The translations under genes and the position numbers were made by a program. From contig CAKUMG010000233.1 of the NCBI GenBank assembly GCA_934667465.1, positions 1 to 7,907 on the forward strand: a stretch of DNA of 7,907 nt. Direction: 5' to 3'. The stretch comes from an uncultured Actinoplanes sp. Its GTDB lineage: Bacteria > Actinomycetota > Actinomycetes > Mycobacteriales > Micromonosporaceae. Below, one piece after another: positions 1-6,369 of this stretch. Within the stretch, counting starts at the first letter, position 1; each line of letters starts with the position of its first letter. The notes beneath the pieces were generated by a model. That model ran no database searches, had not been told where the DNA came from, and saw only the letters and a list, made by a program, of their open reading frames with translations.

Positions 1-2
1 GC

Positions 3-488
3 CTGACCGTCAAGCAGATCAGCGCCCTGCGCACCGCGCTCGGCGCCGACACGTCGTACGCCGTCGTGAAGAACACGCTCACCAAGATCGCCGCCGGTGA
101 GGCCGGGCTGGAGGGCGTCGCCGCCCTGCTGACCGGGCCGACGGCGGTGGCCTTCATCAACGGCGAGCCCGTCGAGGCAGCCGCCCAGGAGGGCTGGCTG
201 ACCCTCCCCCGGGAGTGGGCCGAGGGTGACGTCGTGGTGCTGGAGCTGCCGCTCGACATGGCGCTCGAGGGAAAGCCGGGCCAGCTGACCACGTTCCTCG
301 AGCAGTTGCAGGGCGGCAGCCAGAAGCGGGCCGTGCTGATCGAGTCCGCGGTCTGGACCATGACGCCGGGCGACAACGACAACCCGGACGATCTGTACGA
401 GGACCGGGTGGGCAGCCTCAACCTGCAGATGACGGCGTTCGTGGCACCGCCGCTCGCGGCGGACGCCCCCGCGCTCACGACGGACTGA
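3..488 (+). CDS. Partial gene: ribosomal protein L10 N-terminal domain joined to a non-L10 C-terminus (chimeric or misassembled)
   Basis: The frame is open from the window edge and the true start lies outside; the GTG at 66 is an internal valine codon, not a start. Codons from 3 to about 182 read as the L10 (RplJ) N-terminal domain, with recognisable stretches [29 protein letters not shown] and [11 protein letters not shown]10 forms the base of the ribosomal stalk that carries L7/L12. After INGEPVEAA the expected L10 continuation (an alanine/lysine-rich helical region that binds L7/L12) is absent. Instead there is [20 protein letters not shown], which resembles the C-terminal beta-domain of DUF1680/GH127 proteins, then an unrecognised tail with an Asp/Asn-rich loop ([12 protein letters not shown]) and stop at 486-488. 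No rplL follows, which is unusual for a genuine rplJ locus. The tail keeps G/C-ending codons, so it was evolved as coding sequence. The L10 identity of the first part is secure. The join could be a real recombination or an assembly error. Confidence 0.7.
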   Translation: MTVKQISALRTALGADTSYAVVKNTLTKIAAGEAGLEGVAALLTGPTAVAFINGEPVEAAAQEGWLTLPREWAEGDVVVLELPLDMALEGKPGQLTTFLEQLQGGSQKRAVLIESAVWTMTPGDNDNPDDLYEDRVGSLNLQMTAFVAPPLAADAPALTTD

Positions 489-523
489 GCCGGACATTTG
501 CGCCCGGCTTGACCTTCCGGTCC

Positions 524-549
524 TCAAGTCGTGCCGCCGCCGGGCGATA
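524..549 (+). promoter_or_regulatory. Candidate sigma-28 (FliA/WhiG-type) promoter for the pilin operon
   Basis: TCAA at 524-527 is followed by 15 nt and then GGCGATA at 543-549. The classical flagellar sigma consensus is TAAA, 15 nt, GCCGATAA, so the spacing is exact and each element differs at one or two positions. A start site at about 556 would give a 35-nt leader before the ATG at 591. The element is the only strong promoter match in this intergenic, and no vegetative -10 at proper spacing was found. Assignment to FliA rather than a WhiG-like sigma cannot be made from sequence alone. Confidence 0.5.
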
Positions 550-590
550 GGGACGGTGACCACCGCCGCCCGTACGAGAGTTGGCCCGGC

Positions 591-2291
591 ATGACGAGCG
601 ATCGAGCCCCCGACCCCGCGCCGCCCACGCGGCCCGGTCGTGCGCGCGGCGACGAGGGGTTCACGCTCGTCGAGACGATCATGGCGATCGTCGTCATCGG
701 GACCGTGATGACGGCGGCGGCACCGTTCCTGGTCCGCTCGCTCGCGGTCAGCGCCCAGCAGCGCGGCCAGCAGGTGGCGGTCCAGCTCGCCAACGACGGG
801 CTCGAGCGGGCCCGGGGCCTCGACCCGGACTCGCTGGCGACCGGCCGGAGCCTGATCGCCGTACAGAAGCAGCTCGCCGCGGCGCCCGGCGCGCTGGACG
901 GCTATCTCGACTCGATGGCGGTGGCCACGGGCTCGATGCTGCCGGCGACCTCCACGGACGGCGCCCAGGCCCCGCTGCCCACCGAGCCGCTCCCGGTCAC
1001 CGTCAACGGCGTCGAGTACAAGCAGTCGTGGTACGTCGGCCTGTGCTACCAGGCCAAGATCCCGGTCACCGGTACCGACATCTCGGCGTGCGGCCCGGTC
1101 AAGACGCTCGTGCCGTTCTACCGGGTCGTCGTGGCCGTCACCTGGCAGCACCGGTCGTGCGCGGACAACACCTGCGTCTTCGCGGCCTCCACGCTGGTGA
1201 GCATCGGCGACGACCCGGTCTTCGACACCAAGGTCGCGGCCCCGACGATCACCGATCCGCCGGCCCAGAACAGCTACCTGGCCGCCGCCGTGAACCTGCA
1301 GCTGCTGTCCAGCGGTGGCAAGCTGCCGCTGAGCTGGTCCTCCACCACGCTGCCGCCGGGCCTGACCATCGCGGCCGACACCGGCCTGGTCTCCGGGGTC
1401 CCGACCACGGCCGGCACGTACGCCGCCGTGATCAAGGTCAGCGACCGCGACAAGCAGACCGACGACACGAGGTTCACCTGGACCGTCGCAGGGCCGCCGG
1501 CGCTGACCAGCCCCGGCGACCAGCTCGCCCGGACCGGCACCGCGGTCACCCTGCCCCTCGCCGTGACCGGCGGCTTCGCACCGCTGACGTGGTCCGCGAC
1601 GGGCCTGCCCGCCGGCCTCGCGCTGAACCCCACGACCGGCGTGGTCACCGGGACTCCGACCGCGGTGTCCTCGCAGGTCACGACGATCACGGTCACCGAC
1701 AGCGGCAAGCCTGCGCCGGCGAAGGCCACTGTCACGTTCACCTGGCGGGTGCTGAGCCCCGTGACCCTGTTCAACCCGGGCGAGCAGACCGCCACGATCG
1801 GCGACCGGGTCAGCTACCCGCTGCAGGCCCGGGGCGGGCAGGGCCCGTACGCCTGGGCGGCCACCGGCCTGCCGGACGGCACCTCGATCAACCCGTCCAC
1901 CGGCGAGGTCACCGGCACGATCTCCCGCGGCACCCGCTACATCACCTCCGTCACGGCCACCGACGCGGCCGGCGGCAGCGCCACGATGGACGTGGTGGTC
2001 CGGGTGAACCAGCGGTTCGGCACCGACATCCGGGTGACCGCACCGAACCCCGGCGGCCCGAACCAGAGCAGCACGGTGGGACGGCAGATCACCTCGTTCA
2101 CCGCCGCGGCGGCCGGGACGGGCGGCTACTCGTGGACCGCGGCCGGCCTGCCGCCGGGCATCACGATGACCACGGCCGGCCTCGTCAGCGGCACGCCCAC
2201 CACCGCGGGCACCTACAAGGTGACCATGGTGGTGCGGGGCACCGGCGGCACCACCGCCACGATGATGCTGAGCTGGAGCGTGACCGCATGA
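591..2291 (+). CDS. PilV-like minor prepilin with four putative Ig (He_PIG) repeats
   Basis: A 566-residue exported pilin-like protein. The leader has four arginines (R5, R14, R17, R19) and ends in the prepilin peptidase site G23|FTLVE, with the invariant Glu at mature +5 (E28) and a hydrophobic helix through about residue 45. Residues ~46-216 form a globular pilin part with four cysteines (152, 167, 190, 195) that could form disulfides. Residues ~217-299, 300-389, 390-474 and 475-566 are four He_PIG-type Ig-like repeats, each with the hallmark 'pL.Wsa.gLPpGl.l...tG.vsGtPt..G.y' pattern. The prepilin helix packs into a pilus, so the Ig array would project from it. I chose the ATG at 591 because the in-frame GTG at 531 lies inside the candidate promoter and would put an implausible arginine-rich stretch before the leader; the ribosome site (GAGAG at 576-580) is weak. 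The stop overlaps the next start (ATGA). Family assignment is by architecture; the ligand is unknown. Confidence 0.85.
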   Translation: MTSDRAPDPAPPTRPGRARGDEGFTLVETIMAIVVIGTVMTAAAPFLVRSLAVSAQQRGQQVAVQLANDGLERARGLDPDSLATGRSLIAVQKQLAAAPGALDGYLDSMAVATGSMLPATSTDGAQAPLPTEPLPVTVNGVEYKQSWYVGLCYQAKIPVTGTDISACGPVKTLVPFYRVVVAVTWQHRSCADNTCVFAASTLVSIGDDPVFDTKVAAPTITDPPAQNSYLAAAVNLQLLSSGGKLPLSWSSTTLPPGLTIAADTGLVSGVPTTAGTYAAVIKVSDRDKQTDDTRFTWTVAGPPALTSPGDQLARTGTAVTLPLAVTGGFAPLTWSATGLPAGLALNPTTGVVTGTPTAVSSQVTTITVTDSGKPAPAKATVTFTWRVLSPVTLFNPGEQTATIGDRVSYPLQARGGQGPYAWAATGLPDGTSINPSTGEVTGTISRGTRYITSVTATDAAGGSATMDVVVRVNQRFGTDIRVTAPNPGGPNQSSTVGRQITSFTAAAAGTGGYSWTAAGLPPGITMTTAGLVSGTPTTAGTYKVTMVVRGTGGTTATMMLSWSVTA

Positions 2292-2941
2292 CGCCCGAGC
2301 CCGCGGCGGAACCGGACGACGCCGGCTTCTCGCTCTCCGAGGTCATGATCACGATGGCCATCATGTCGGTGCTGATGGTGCTGGTCACCGGTGCGCTGAT
2401 CCAGGTCTACCGGACCACGTCGGCCACGGAGACCCTCAGCGACGCCCAGAGCGAGCTGTCGCGCGCGTTCCAGCGCTTCGACCGCGAGCTCCGGTACGCG
2501 TCCTGGGTGGCCACGCCCGGCACGGTCGGCACCGGCGCCACCGCGGCGACGTACGTCGAGTTCGCCGGCCCGGACGAGACCGACTGCTACCAGCTGCGGC
2601 TGCAGCCCGGTCCGTCCGGCACCACCGACCAGGGCGTGCTCCAGCTGCTCACCTGGAAGGCGGGCCGCCCGCCGGCCAAGGGCACGCCCGGCAACACGGT
2701 CGCCTCGCAGGTCGTCACGGGCGGCGCCGACCCGTACTTCGAGCTGCAGGCGCCCGGGTCCGCGCCCTACGCGTCCGCGCCGGTCGGCACCACGTACAAG
2801 GCAGTCAATCAGCGGTTGCGCATCCGCCTGACCACCTCGACCGGCGAGGGCACCGCCTCGATCGACACCACTTTCACCGCCCTGAACACCACCGACACCA
2901 CCCCGGCGACGAACGCCTGCAGCGAAGGGAGGCCCCGATGA
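2288..2941 (+). CDS. PilW/PulJ-like minor prepilin
   Basis: A 217-residue protein with a short leader and the prepilin site G13|FSLSE, Glu +5 at E18, followed by a hydrophobic segment to about residue 40. The mature N-terminal helix continues into an amphipathic stretch (SDAQSELSRAFQRFDRELRYA) typical of PilW/PulJ-type minor pilins, which help initiate the pilus or pseudopilus tip. The C-terminal part is a Thr/Gly-rich beta domain. The leader is odd: it has no Lys or Arg and four acidic residues, whereas prepilin leaders are usually basic. Translation is probably coupled to the upstream gene: ATG 2288-2290 overlaps its TGA, with GGAG at 2275-2278 as ribosome site. It likewise overlaps the third gene at 2938. 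The much longer open frame upstream in this phase (from 581) is only a shadow of the first pilin gene. Confidence 0.85.
   Translation: MTPEPAAEPDDAGFSLSEVMITMAIMSVLMVLVTGALIQVYRTTSATETLSDAQSELSRAFQRFDRELRYASWVATPGTVGTGATAATYVEFAGPDETDCYQLRLQPGPSGTTDQGVLQLLTWKAGRPPAKGTPGNTVASQVVTGGADPYFELQAPGSAPYASAPVGTTYKAVNQRLRIRLTTSTGEGTASIDTTFTALNTTDTTPATNACSEGRPR
2925..2932 (+). promoter_or_regulatory. Strong ribosome binding site of the lectin pilin gene
   Basis: AAGGGAGG lies 5 nt before the ATG at 2938, inside the end of the preceding gene. It is the best Shine-Dalgarno match in the window and fixes the start of the third pilin gene. It suggests that the lectin subunit is translated efficiently in its own right as well as by coupling through the ATGA overlap. 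Confidence 0.7.
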
Positions 2942-4488
2942 GACGCACCTGGTTCCGCCGGGCCGCGGACGACGACGCCGGCTCGATGCCGATGGCGCTG
3001 CTGGTCTCCCTCGTCGCGATCTCGCTGACCGCCATACTGGTCCCCACCGTGGTCAACCAGGTGGTCAGCACGCGCACCGTCACCAACCGAACGGTGGCGC
3101 TCGACGCCGCCCAGGCCGGCCTCGACGCGGCGATCGCCCAGCTCCGCGCCGCGAGCCTCACCACCACGACGGTCGTCGGCACCGAGAAGGTCACGAAGCT
3201 CGCCGGCAGCGTCGAGGCCCTGCCGCCGTGCCTGATGCAGGGCGTGCAGGACCTCGCGGGGCTGCGCTACAAGGTCGCCATCACCTACTACGGCCTGCCG
3301 GACAACGCCGTCGACGACACCCCCGTGGCGCTGCCCTGCCCGCCGCTGGACGTGCCGGTCACCGCCCGGCTCACCGCGACGGGCACGAGCAACCCTGCGG
3401 GCGAGTTCGCCGCGGGCTCGTCCGGCACCCGGACGCTGCAGGCCACGTACACCTTCAAGACCAACAACGAGAACATCACCGGTGGCGCGATCATGCTGGC
3501 CGCCGCCTCGAACAAGGAGGGTCTCTGCCTCGACGGCGGGCCAGACGCCTCCCCCGCGGCCGGCACCGCCGTCACCCTGCAGGCGTGCAAGGAGGGTGGC
3601 AGCAGCGACCAGCGCTTCTCCTACACCGCCGACCTCAACATCAAGCTGGTCGGCTCGGCGACGGGCCTGGCCCCGGACGGCATGTGCCTGGACGACCCGC
3701 TGCCGCACCGGTCCGGCGACGCCGTCACATTCCAGCCGTGCCTCGGGCGCTCCGCGCGGCAGCAGTGGAGCCTGGACGACAACTCCAACTTCCGGAGCAC
3801 CCCGGACGGCGTCCGCACGGAAAGCCTGTGCCTCAACGTGCAGAGCGCCGGCGACCCCGGCCCGCTGGTCATCGGCGGCTGCGGCGGCACCACCAACAAG
3901 CAGGTCTTCCGGATGCAGACCGGCGTGGGCGCCGGCATGGCCTCCGTGGTGACCGACCAGCTCGTGAACTACCGGCAGTTCAGCCGCTGCCTGGACGTCA
4001 CCGACCTCAACGTGGGCAAGAGCTACATGATCGTGTGGTTCTGCAAGCAGGCCCCGAACGGCGCCGTCACCTGGAACCAGAAGTGGGCGCTGCCCGCCGA
4101 GTCGACCGAGCTCGCCACCGCCGTACAGGGCCAGATCCGCACGGCCGGCAGCGACGGCAAGGGCTACTGCCTGCAGACCCCGACCTCGCTCGCCGGTTAT
4201 CCGACCCTGAAGCAGTGCGGGGCCCTGACCGCGGTCACCGCCATCCCGGCGCTGCAGCGGTGGACGGTCTACGGCAAGACCGGGGACTACGCCACGAGCT
4301 ACCGCATCGTCGACAACAACGGCTACTGCCTGACGCCGACCGACCTGTCGGTGAAGCCGCCGGACACGCACACCGACGGCACGGCCAAGGTCAAGGTGGC
4401 GCCGTGCACCAGCTCGGAACTGCAGAAGTGGAACGCCCCGGCCAACTTCAACAAGCCGATGGTCGTGACGAACCTGCAGGAGAAGTGA
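2938..4488 (+). CDS. PilX/GspK-like pilin-type protein fused to a double ricin-B (beta-trefoil) lectin region
   Basis: A 516-residue protein. The N-terminus has an arginine-rich leader, an acidic DDDAG and a hydrophobic helix (~17-38) running into VALDAAQAGLDAAIAQLRAA, the pattern of PilX/GspK-type minor pilins. The peptidase site would be G15|S16, but mature position +5 is Ala20, not Glu, as is known for GspK-type tip subunits. Residues ~75-180 form a beta domain with four cysteines. From 182 to ~500 there are six lectin repeats beginning xCL(D/N) at C197, C250, C298, C351, C411 and C464. Each has a partner cysteine 16-26 residues on (217, 268, 315, 369, 427, 490), and five end in QxW-like triplets (QRF 225, QQW 275, QKW 381, QRW 440, QKW 496); the third is degenerate (KQVF). 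Six repeats equal two beta-trefoils, the fold of ricin-B carbohydrate-binding domains. The inferred role is a glycan-binding adhesin at a pilus tip. It is the last gene of the three-gene operon. Confidence 0.85.
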   Translation: MRRTWFRRAADDDAGSMPMALLVSLVAISLTAILVPTVVNQVVSTRTVTNRTVALDAAQAGLDAAIAQLRAASLTTTTVVGTEKVTKLAGSVEALPPCLMQGVQDLAGLRYKVAITYYGLPDNAVDDTPVALPCPPLDVPVTARLTATGTSNPAGEFAAGSSGTRTLQATYTFKTNNENITGGAIMLAAASNKEGLCLDGGPDASPAAGTAVTLQACKEGGSSDQRFSYTADLNIKLVGSATGLAPDGMCLDDPLPHRSGDAVTFQPCLGRSARQQWSLDDNSNFRSTPDGVRTESLCLNVQSAGDPGPLVIGGCGGTTNKQVFRMQTGVGAGMASVVTDQLVNYRQFSRCLDVTDLNVGKSYMIVWFCKQAPNGAVTWNQKWALPAESTELATAVQGQIRTAGSDGKGYCLQTPTSLAGYPTLKQCGALTAVTAIPALQRWTVYGKTGDYATSYRIVDNNGYCLTPTDLSVKPPDTHTDGTAKVKVAPCTSSELQKWNAPANFNKPMVVTNLQEK

Positions 4489-4498
4489 TCCAGAACGG

Positions 4499-4684
4499 TC
4501 AGGGAGAGAGGCGCCAGACGTCCGTACGGCCGGAGACCGTCGGGCAGGCGACGTAGGGGCGGGCCACCTCGCAGGCGTACGGCGCCGTCGTCTCCACCCC
4601 GGCCGTACGCGTGAGCGGCGGCAGCCGGAGCACGCGCGCCGGCGCGGCGGGCCGGAGCGGTTCATCGAGGTCGATGAGGGGCAC
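4499..4684 (-). CDS. Possible small hypothetical protein, 61 residues
   Basis: A GTG-initiated frame of 61 codons lying between the pilin operon and the GntR gene and not overlapping either. About nine in ten third positions are G or C while second positions are much more mixed, as in real genes of this window. The product has two cysteines and many prolines, no obvious membrane segment or signal peptide, and ends in RTDVWRLSP. I do not recognise a family. GAGGGG sits 12 nt before the GTG, rather far for a ribosome site. An upstream in-frame stop at 4724-4726 leaves this GTG as the only reasonable start. It is tail to tail with the pilin operon (10 nt between stops). It could be a remnant of a longer gene or chance in G+C-rich DNA. 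Confidence 0.35.
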   Translation of the reverse strand: MPLIDLDEPLRPAAPARVLRLPPLTRTAGVETTAPYACEVARPYVACPTVSGRTDVWRLSP

Positions 4685-4704
4685 GCACCCAGCATGCCCC
4701 TCAT
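4674..4704. repeat. Perfect 10-bp inverted repeat with 11-nt spacer
   Basis: ATGAGGGGCA at 4674-4683 is mirrored exactly by TGCCCCTCAT at 4695-4704. The arm centres are 21 bp apart, i.e. two helical turns, as expected for a dimeric regulator's operator. As RNA it would form a 10-bp hairpin. It overlaps the GTG start of the small minus-strand frame and ends 56 bp before the GntR start. There is no T-run, so a standard terminator for the pilin operon is unlikely. Function unknown. Confidence 0.6.
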
Positions 4705-4748
4705 GGACACGGCAGGGTACGGGTCAGCGCCGGGATGGTGACTGTCGG

Positions 4749-4760
4749 TAGGCTGCCGAC
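4749..4760 (+). promoter_or_regulatory. Candidate -10 element for a leaderless GntR transcript
   Basis: TAGGCT at 4749-4754 matches the actinobacterial TANNNT -10 pattern and ends 6 nt before the ATG at 4761. This places the start site on the A of the initiation codon. No Shine-Dalgarno sequence is seen upstream, consistent with a leaderless mRNA, which is common in actinomycetes. No convincing -35 is visible. Confidence 0.45.
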
Positions 4761-5408
4761 ATGTCCTATTCGGTCCCGCCGACCCGTACGGCCGCCGTGG
4801 TGCGTCAGCTCCGCGACGAGATCGTCACCGGGGAACTTCCGCCCGGCACCCTGATCAAGGACGCCGAGCTCGCCGCCCGGCTCGGGGTCAGCATCACGCC
4901 CATCCGCGAGGCGATAGCGCAACTCTCCGTCGAGGGTTTGATCGACATCGCGCCCAACCGCACGCGGCACGTCACCAAGGTGACCCAGAAGAACGCCCTC
5001 GAGCTGATCGACGTCATGAGCGTCCTCGCCTGCGCCGGCTTCGACTGGGGCGTCGAGAACCTCACCGGGACGCACCTCGAGCAGATGCGCCGGCGGCAGC
5101 AGGAGTTCGTCGACAACCTGCGCGTCGGCAACGTCCTCGCGGCCGGTTCCGCGGGCGCCGAGTTCAGCACGGTCGTCATCCTGGCCAGCGGCAACCGCGA
5201 GCTGCAGGCGCTGGTGGACCTGGTCGTCGCCCGCACCAACCGGATACTGGTGATGACCGCGGAGAGCGACATCTTCCAGATTTGGGTGGCCGGTCACGAC
5301 GACATCCTGGAGCTGCTCGAGCGCGGCGAGACGCGGGCGGCGGCCGCGCGCTACCGGCAGATCTACGTCGACTACCGGGCGAAGGTCGGCAGCGAGCTCT
5401 TCGAGTGA
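4761..5408 (+). CDS. GntR family transcriptional regulator, FadR/FCD subfamily
   Basis: A 215-residue DNA-binding regulator. Residues ~8-75 are the GntR winged helix: LRDEIVTGELPPGTLIKDAELAARLGVS, then TPIREAIAQLSVEGLI, a near-consensus match. Residues ~76-215 are a helical effector domain of the FCD type, with the landmark ASGNRELQALV at 142-152. In FCD proteins a metal is usually held by an Asp, a His in the 'D..FH' helix, and two later His. Here the first site reads AGAEFS (S136 in place of His and no matching Asp), H179 in AGHDDIL is kept, and the last His is absent (AARYRQIY). The effector is therefore probably bound without the canonical metal. Transcription appears leaderless. The stop is separated by 1 nt from the convergent oxidoreductase gene. 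Likely targets are its own promoter and the 6316-6393 divergent region, by inference from proximity only. Confidence 0.9.
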   Translation: MSYSVPPTRTAAVVRQLRDEIVTGELPPGTLIKDAELAARLGVSITPIREAIAQLSVEGLIDIAPNRTRHVTKVTQKNALELIDVMSVLACAGFDWGVENLTGTHLEQMRRRQQEFVDNLRVGNVLAAGSAGAEFSTVVILASGNRELQALVDLVVARTNRILVMTAESDIFQIWVAGHDDILELLERGETRAAAARYRQIYVDYRAKVGSELFE

Positions 5409-5409
5409 C

Positions 5410-6315
5410 TCACGCGGCTTTCAGCCGGGGCAGGATCGGACCCAGCGAGTCAAGGGCACTCTTGCGTACGGCGTAGCGCGTGATCCCCCATCGCTCCCGG
5501 TTCCGGCGGATCGCGGCCACGATCTCCTCCTCGGTGCCCACGAGCGCGAACGGCACCTGGCCGAAATCGGCCACGCTCATCCCCAGCCGCTCCGCGTGCT
5601 CCGCGTGCACGGCCTCCGCGTCGCCGGTCACCTCGACGAGCTGCACCAGCGCCTCCAGCGTGGTGGCACCGGCGTCCCGGGCCAGGGCCACCTGCGCGTC
5701 CACCTGGTCCAGCCGCCACCGGGCCTCGTGGGAGTGGCCGTCGGGCAGCGTCCGGCCGAGCCCGCTCAGGCCGACCACGTCGGCGTGCTCGCCGGCCCAG
5801 CGCAGGAGCGCCGAGTTGGCCGTACCGATCAGCAGGGGGATCTTCTCCCGCACCGGCCGCGGCTTCTCCAGCAGCGCATCCTCGAGCCGGACGCCGCCAC
5901 CATCCATCGTGACCTGCTCGCCCGCGAGCAGCCGGGTCGTCGCCTCCGCCACGGCGATGCACCGGGCGACCCGGCCCGCCACGTCCGGCCGTACGCGCCC
6001 GACCGCCGCCCATTCCGCGGGCGTGTGACCGGCGCCCAGCCCGAGCACCGCCCGGCCGCCGGACACCAGGTCCAGGGTCGCGACGTCCACGGCGAGCAGC
6101 ATCGGTTCGCGTACGCCCGCGTTGACCACGTAAGAGCCGAGCTGGATCGTCTCGGTGACCGCGGCCGCGGCCGCCAGCGCCACGAACGGCGAGACGCACG
6201 TGCCCGGATGATCGGCAACGGTCAGGCTGTCGAAGCCGGCCGCCTCCGCGCGGCGGGCGGTCTCCCGCCACTCGGCGGCGTCGCCCGGGCTCACCTGCAG
6301 CGAGAACTCAGTCAT
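5410..6315 (-). CDS. LLM class flavin/F420-dependent oxidoreductase (TIGR03621-like)
   Basis: A 301-residue luciferase-like monooxygenase-fold protein, full length for the family. It has a TIM-barrel start FSLQVSPGDAAEWRETARRAEAAGFDSLTVADHP, then SPFVALAAAAAVTETIQLGSYVV, then the diagnostic ATLDLVSGGRAVLGLGAGHTPAEW (79-102), PLLIG in the middle, and a C-terminal WGITRYAVRKSALDSLGPIL. The last stretch and the overall order match the actinobacterial putative F420-dependent group (MSMEG_2516 type). Members reduce or oxidise small organic substrates with a deazaflavin or flavin; which substrate is used here cannot be read. The ATG at 6315 has no clear ribosome site, so the message may be leaderless or nearly so. 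It is convergent with the GntR gene and divergent from the hydrolase gene, with 78 bp between the two starts. Confidence 0.88.
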   Translation of the reverse strand: MTEFSLQVSPGDAAEWRETARRAEAAGFDSLTVADHPGTCVSPFVALAAAAAVTETIQLGSYVVNAGVREPMLLAVDVATLDLVSGGRAVLGLGAGHTPAEWAAVGRVRPDVAGRVARCIAVAEATTRLLAGEQVTMDGGGVRLEDALLEKPRPVREKIPLLIGTANSALLRWAGEHADVVGLSGLGRTLPDGHSHEARWRLDQVDAQVALARDAGATTLEALVQLVEVTGDAEAVHAEHAERLGMSVADFGQVPFALVGTEEEIVAAIRRNRERWGITRYAVRKSALDSLGPILPRLKAA

Positions 6316-6369
6316 GCCCGGAATTGTTCAGCGGCCGGACGCCCCCCGCCCAGTTCTTCTGCTCCCGGC

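Noticed and set aside
509..514. TTGACC as a vegetative -35 box
   Set aside because: No -10-like hexamer occurs 16-19 nt downstream; the sigma-28-like pair fits much better.
531..590. In-frame GTG at 531 as start of the first pilin
   Set aside because: It lies within the candidate promoter and adds 20 residues before an already sufficient basic leader; the ATG at 591 gives a normal prepilin leader length.
581..2287. Plus-strand open frame running through the first pilin gene in the phase of the second
   Set aside because: The translation over this part is low-complexity Arg/Ala/Gly/His sequence. The real gene in this phase starts at the ATG at 2288 with a prepilin leader.
4489..4500. Terminator directly after the pilin operon
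   Set aside because: No stem-loop followed by T-run is visible near the stop; the nearest strong hairpin (4674-4704) is ~190 nt away and lacks a T-tract.
2809..4710. Very long minus-strand open frame (633 codons) opposite the lectin pilin gene
   Set aside because: It is antisense to a gene with clear domains, its product is Arg/Gly/Ala/Val-rich without recognisable motifs, and stop-free antisense frames are expected at this G+C content.
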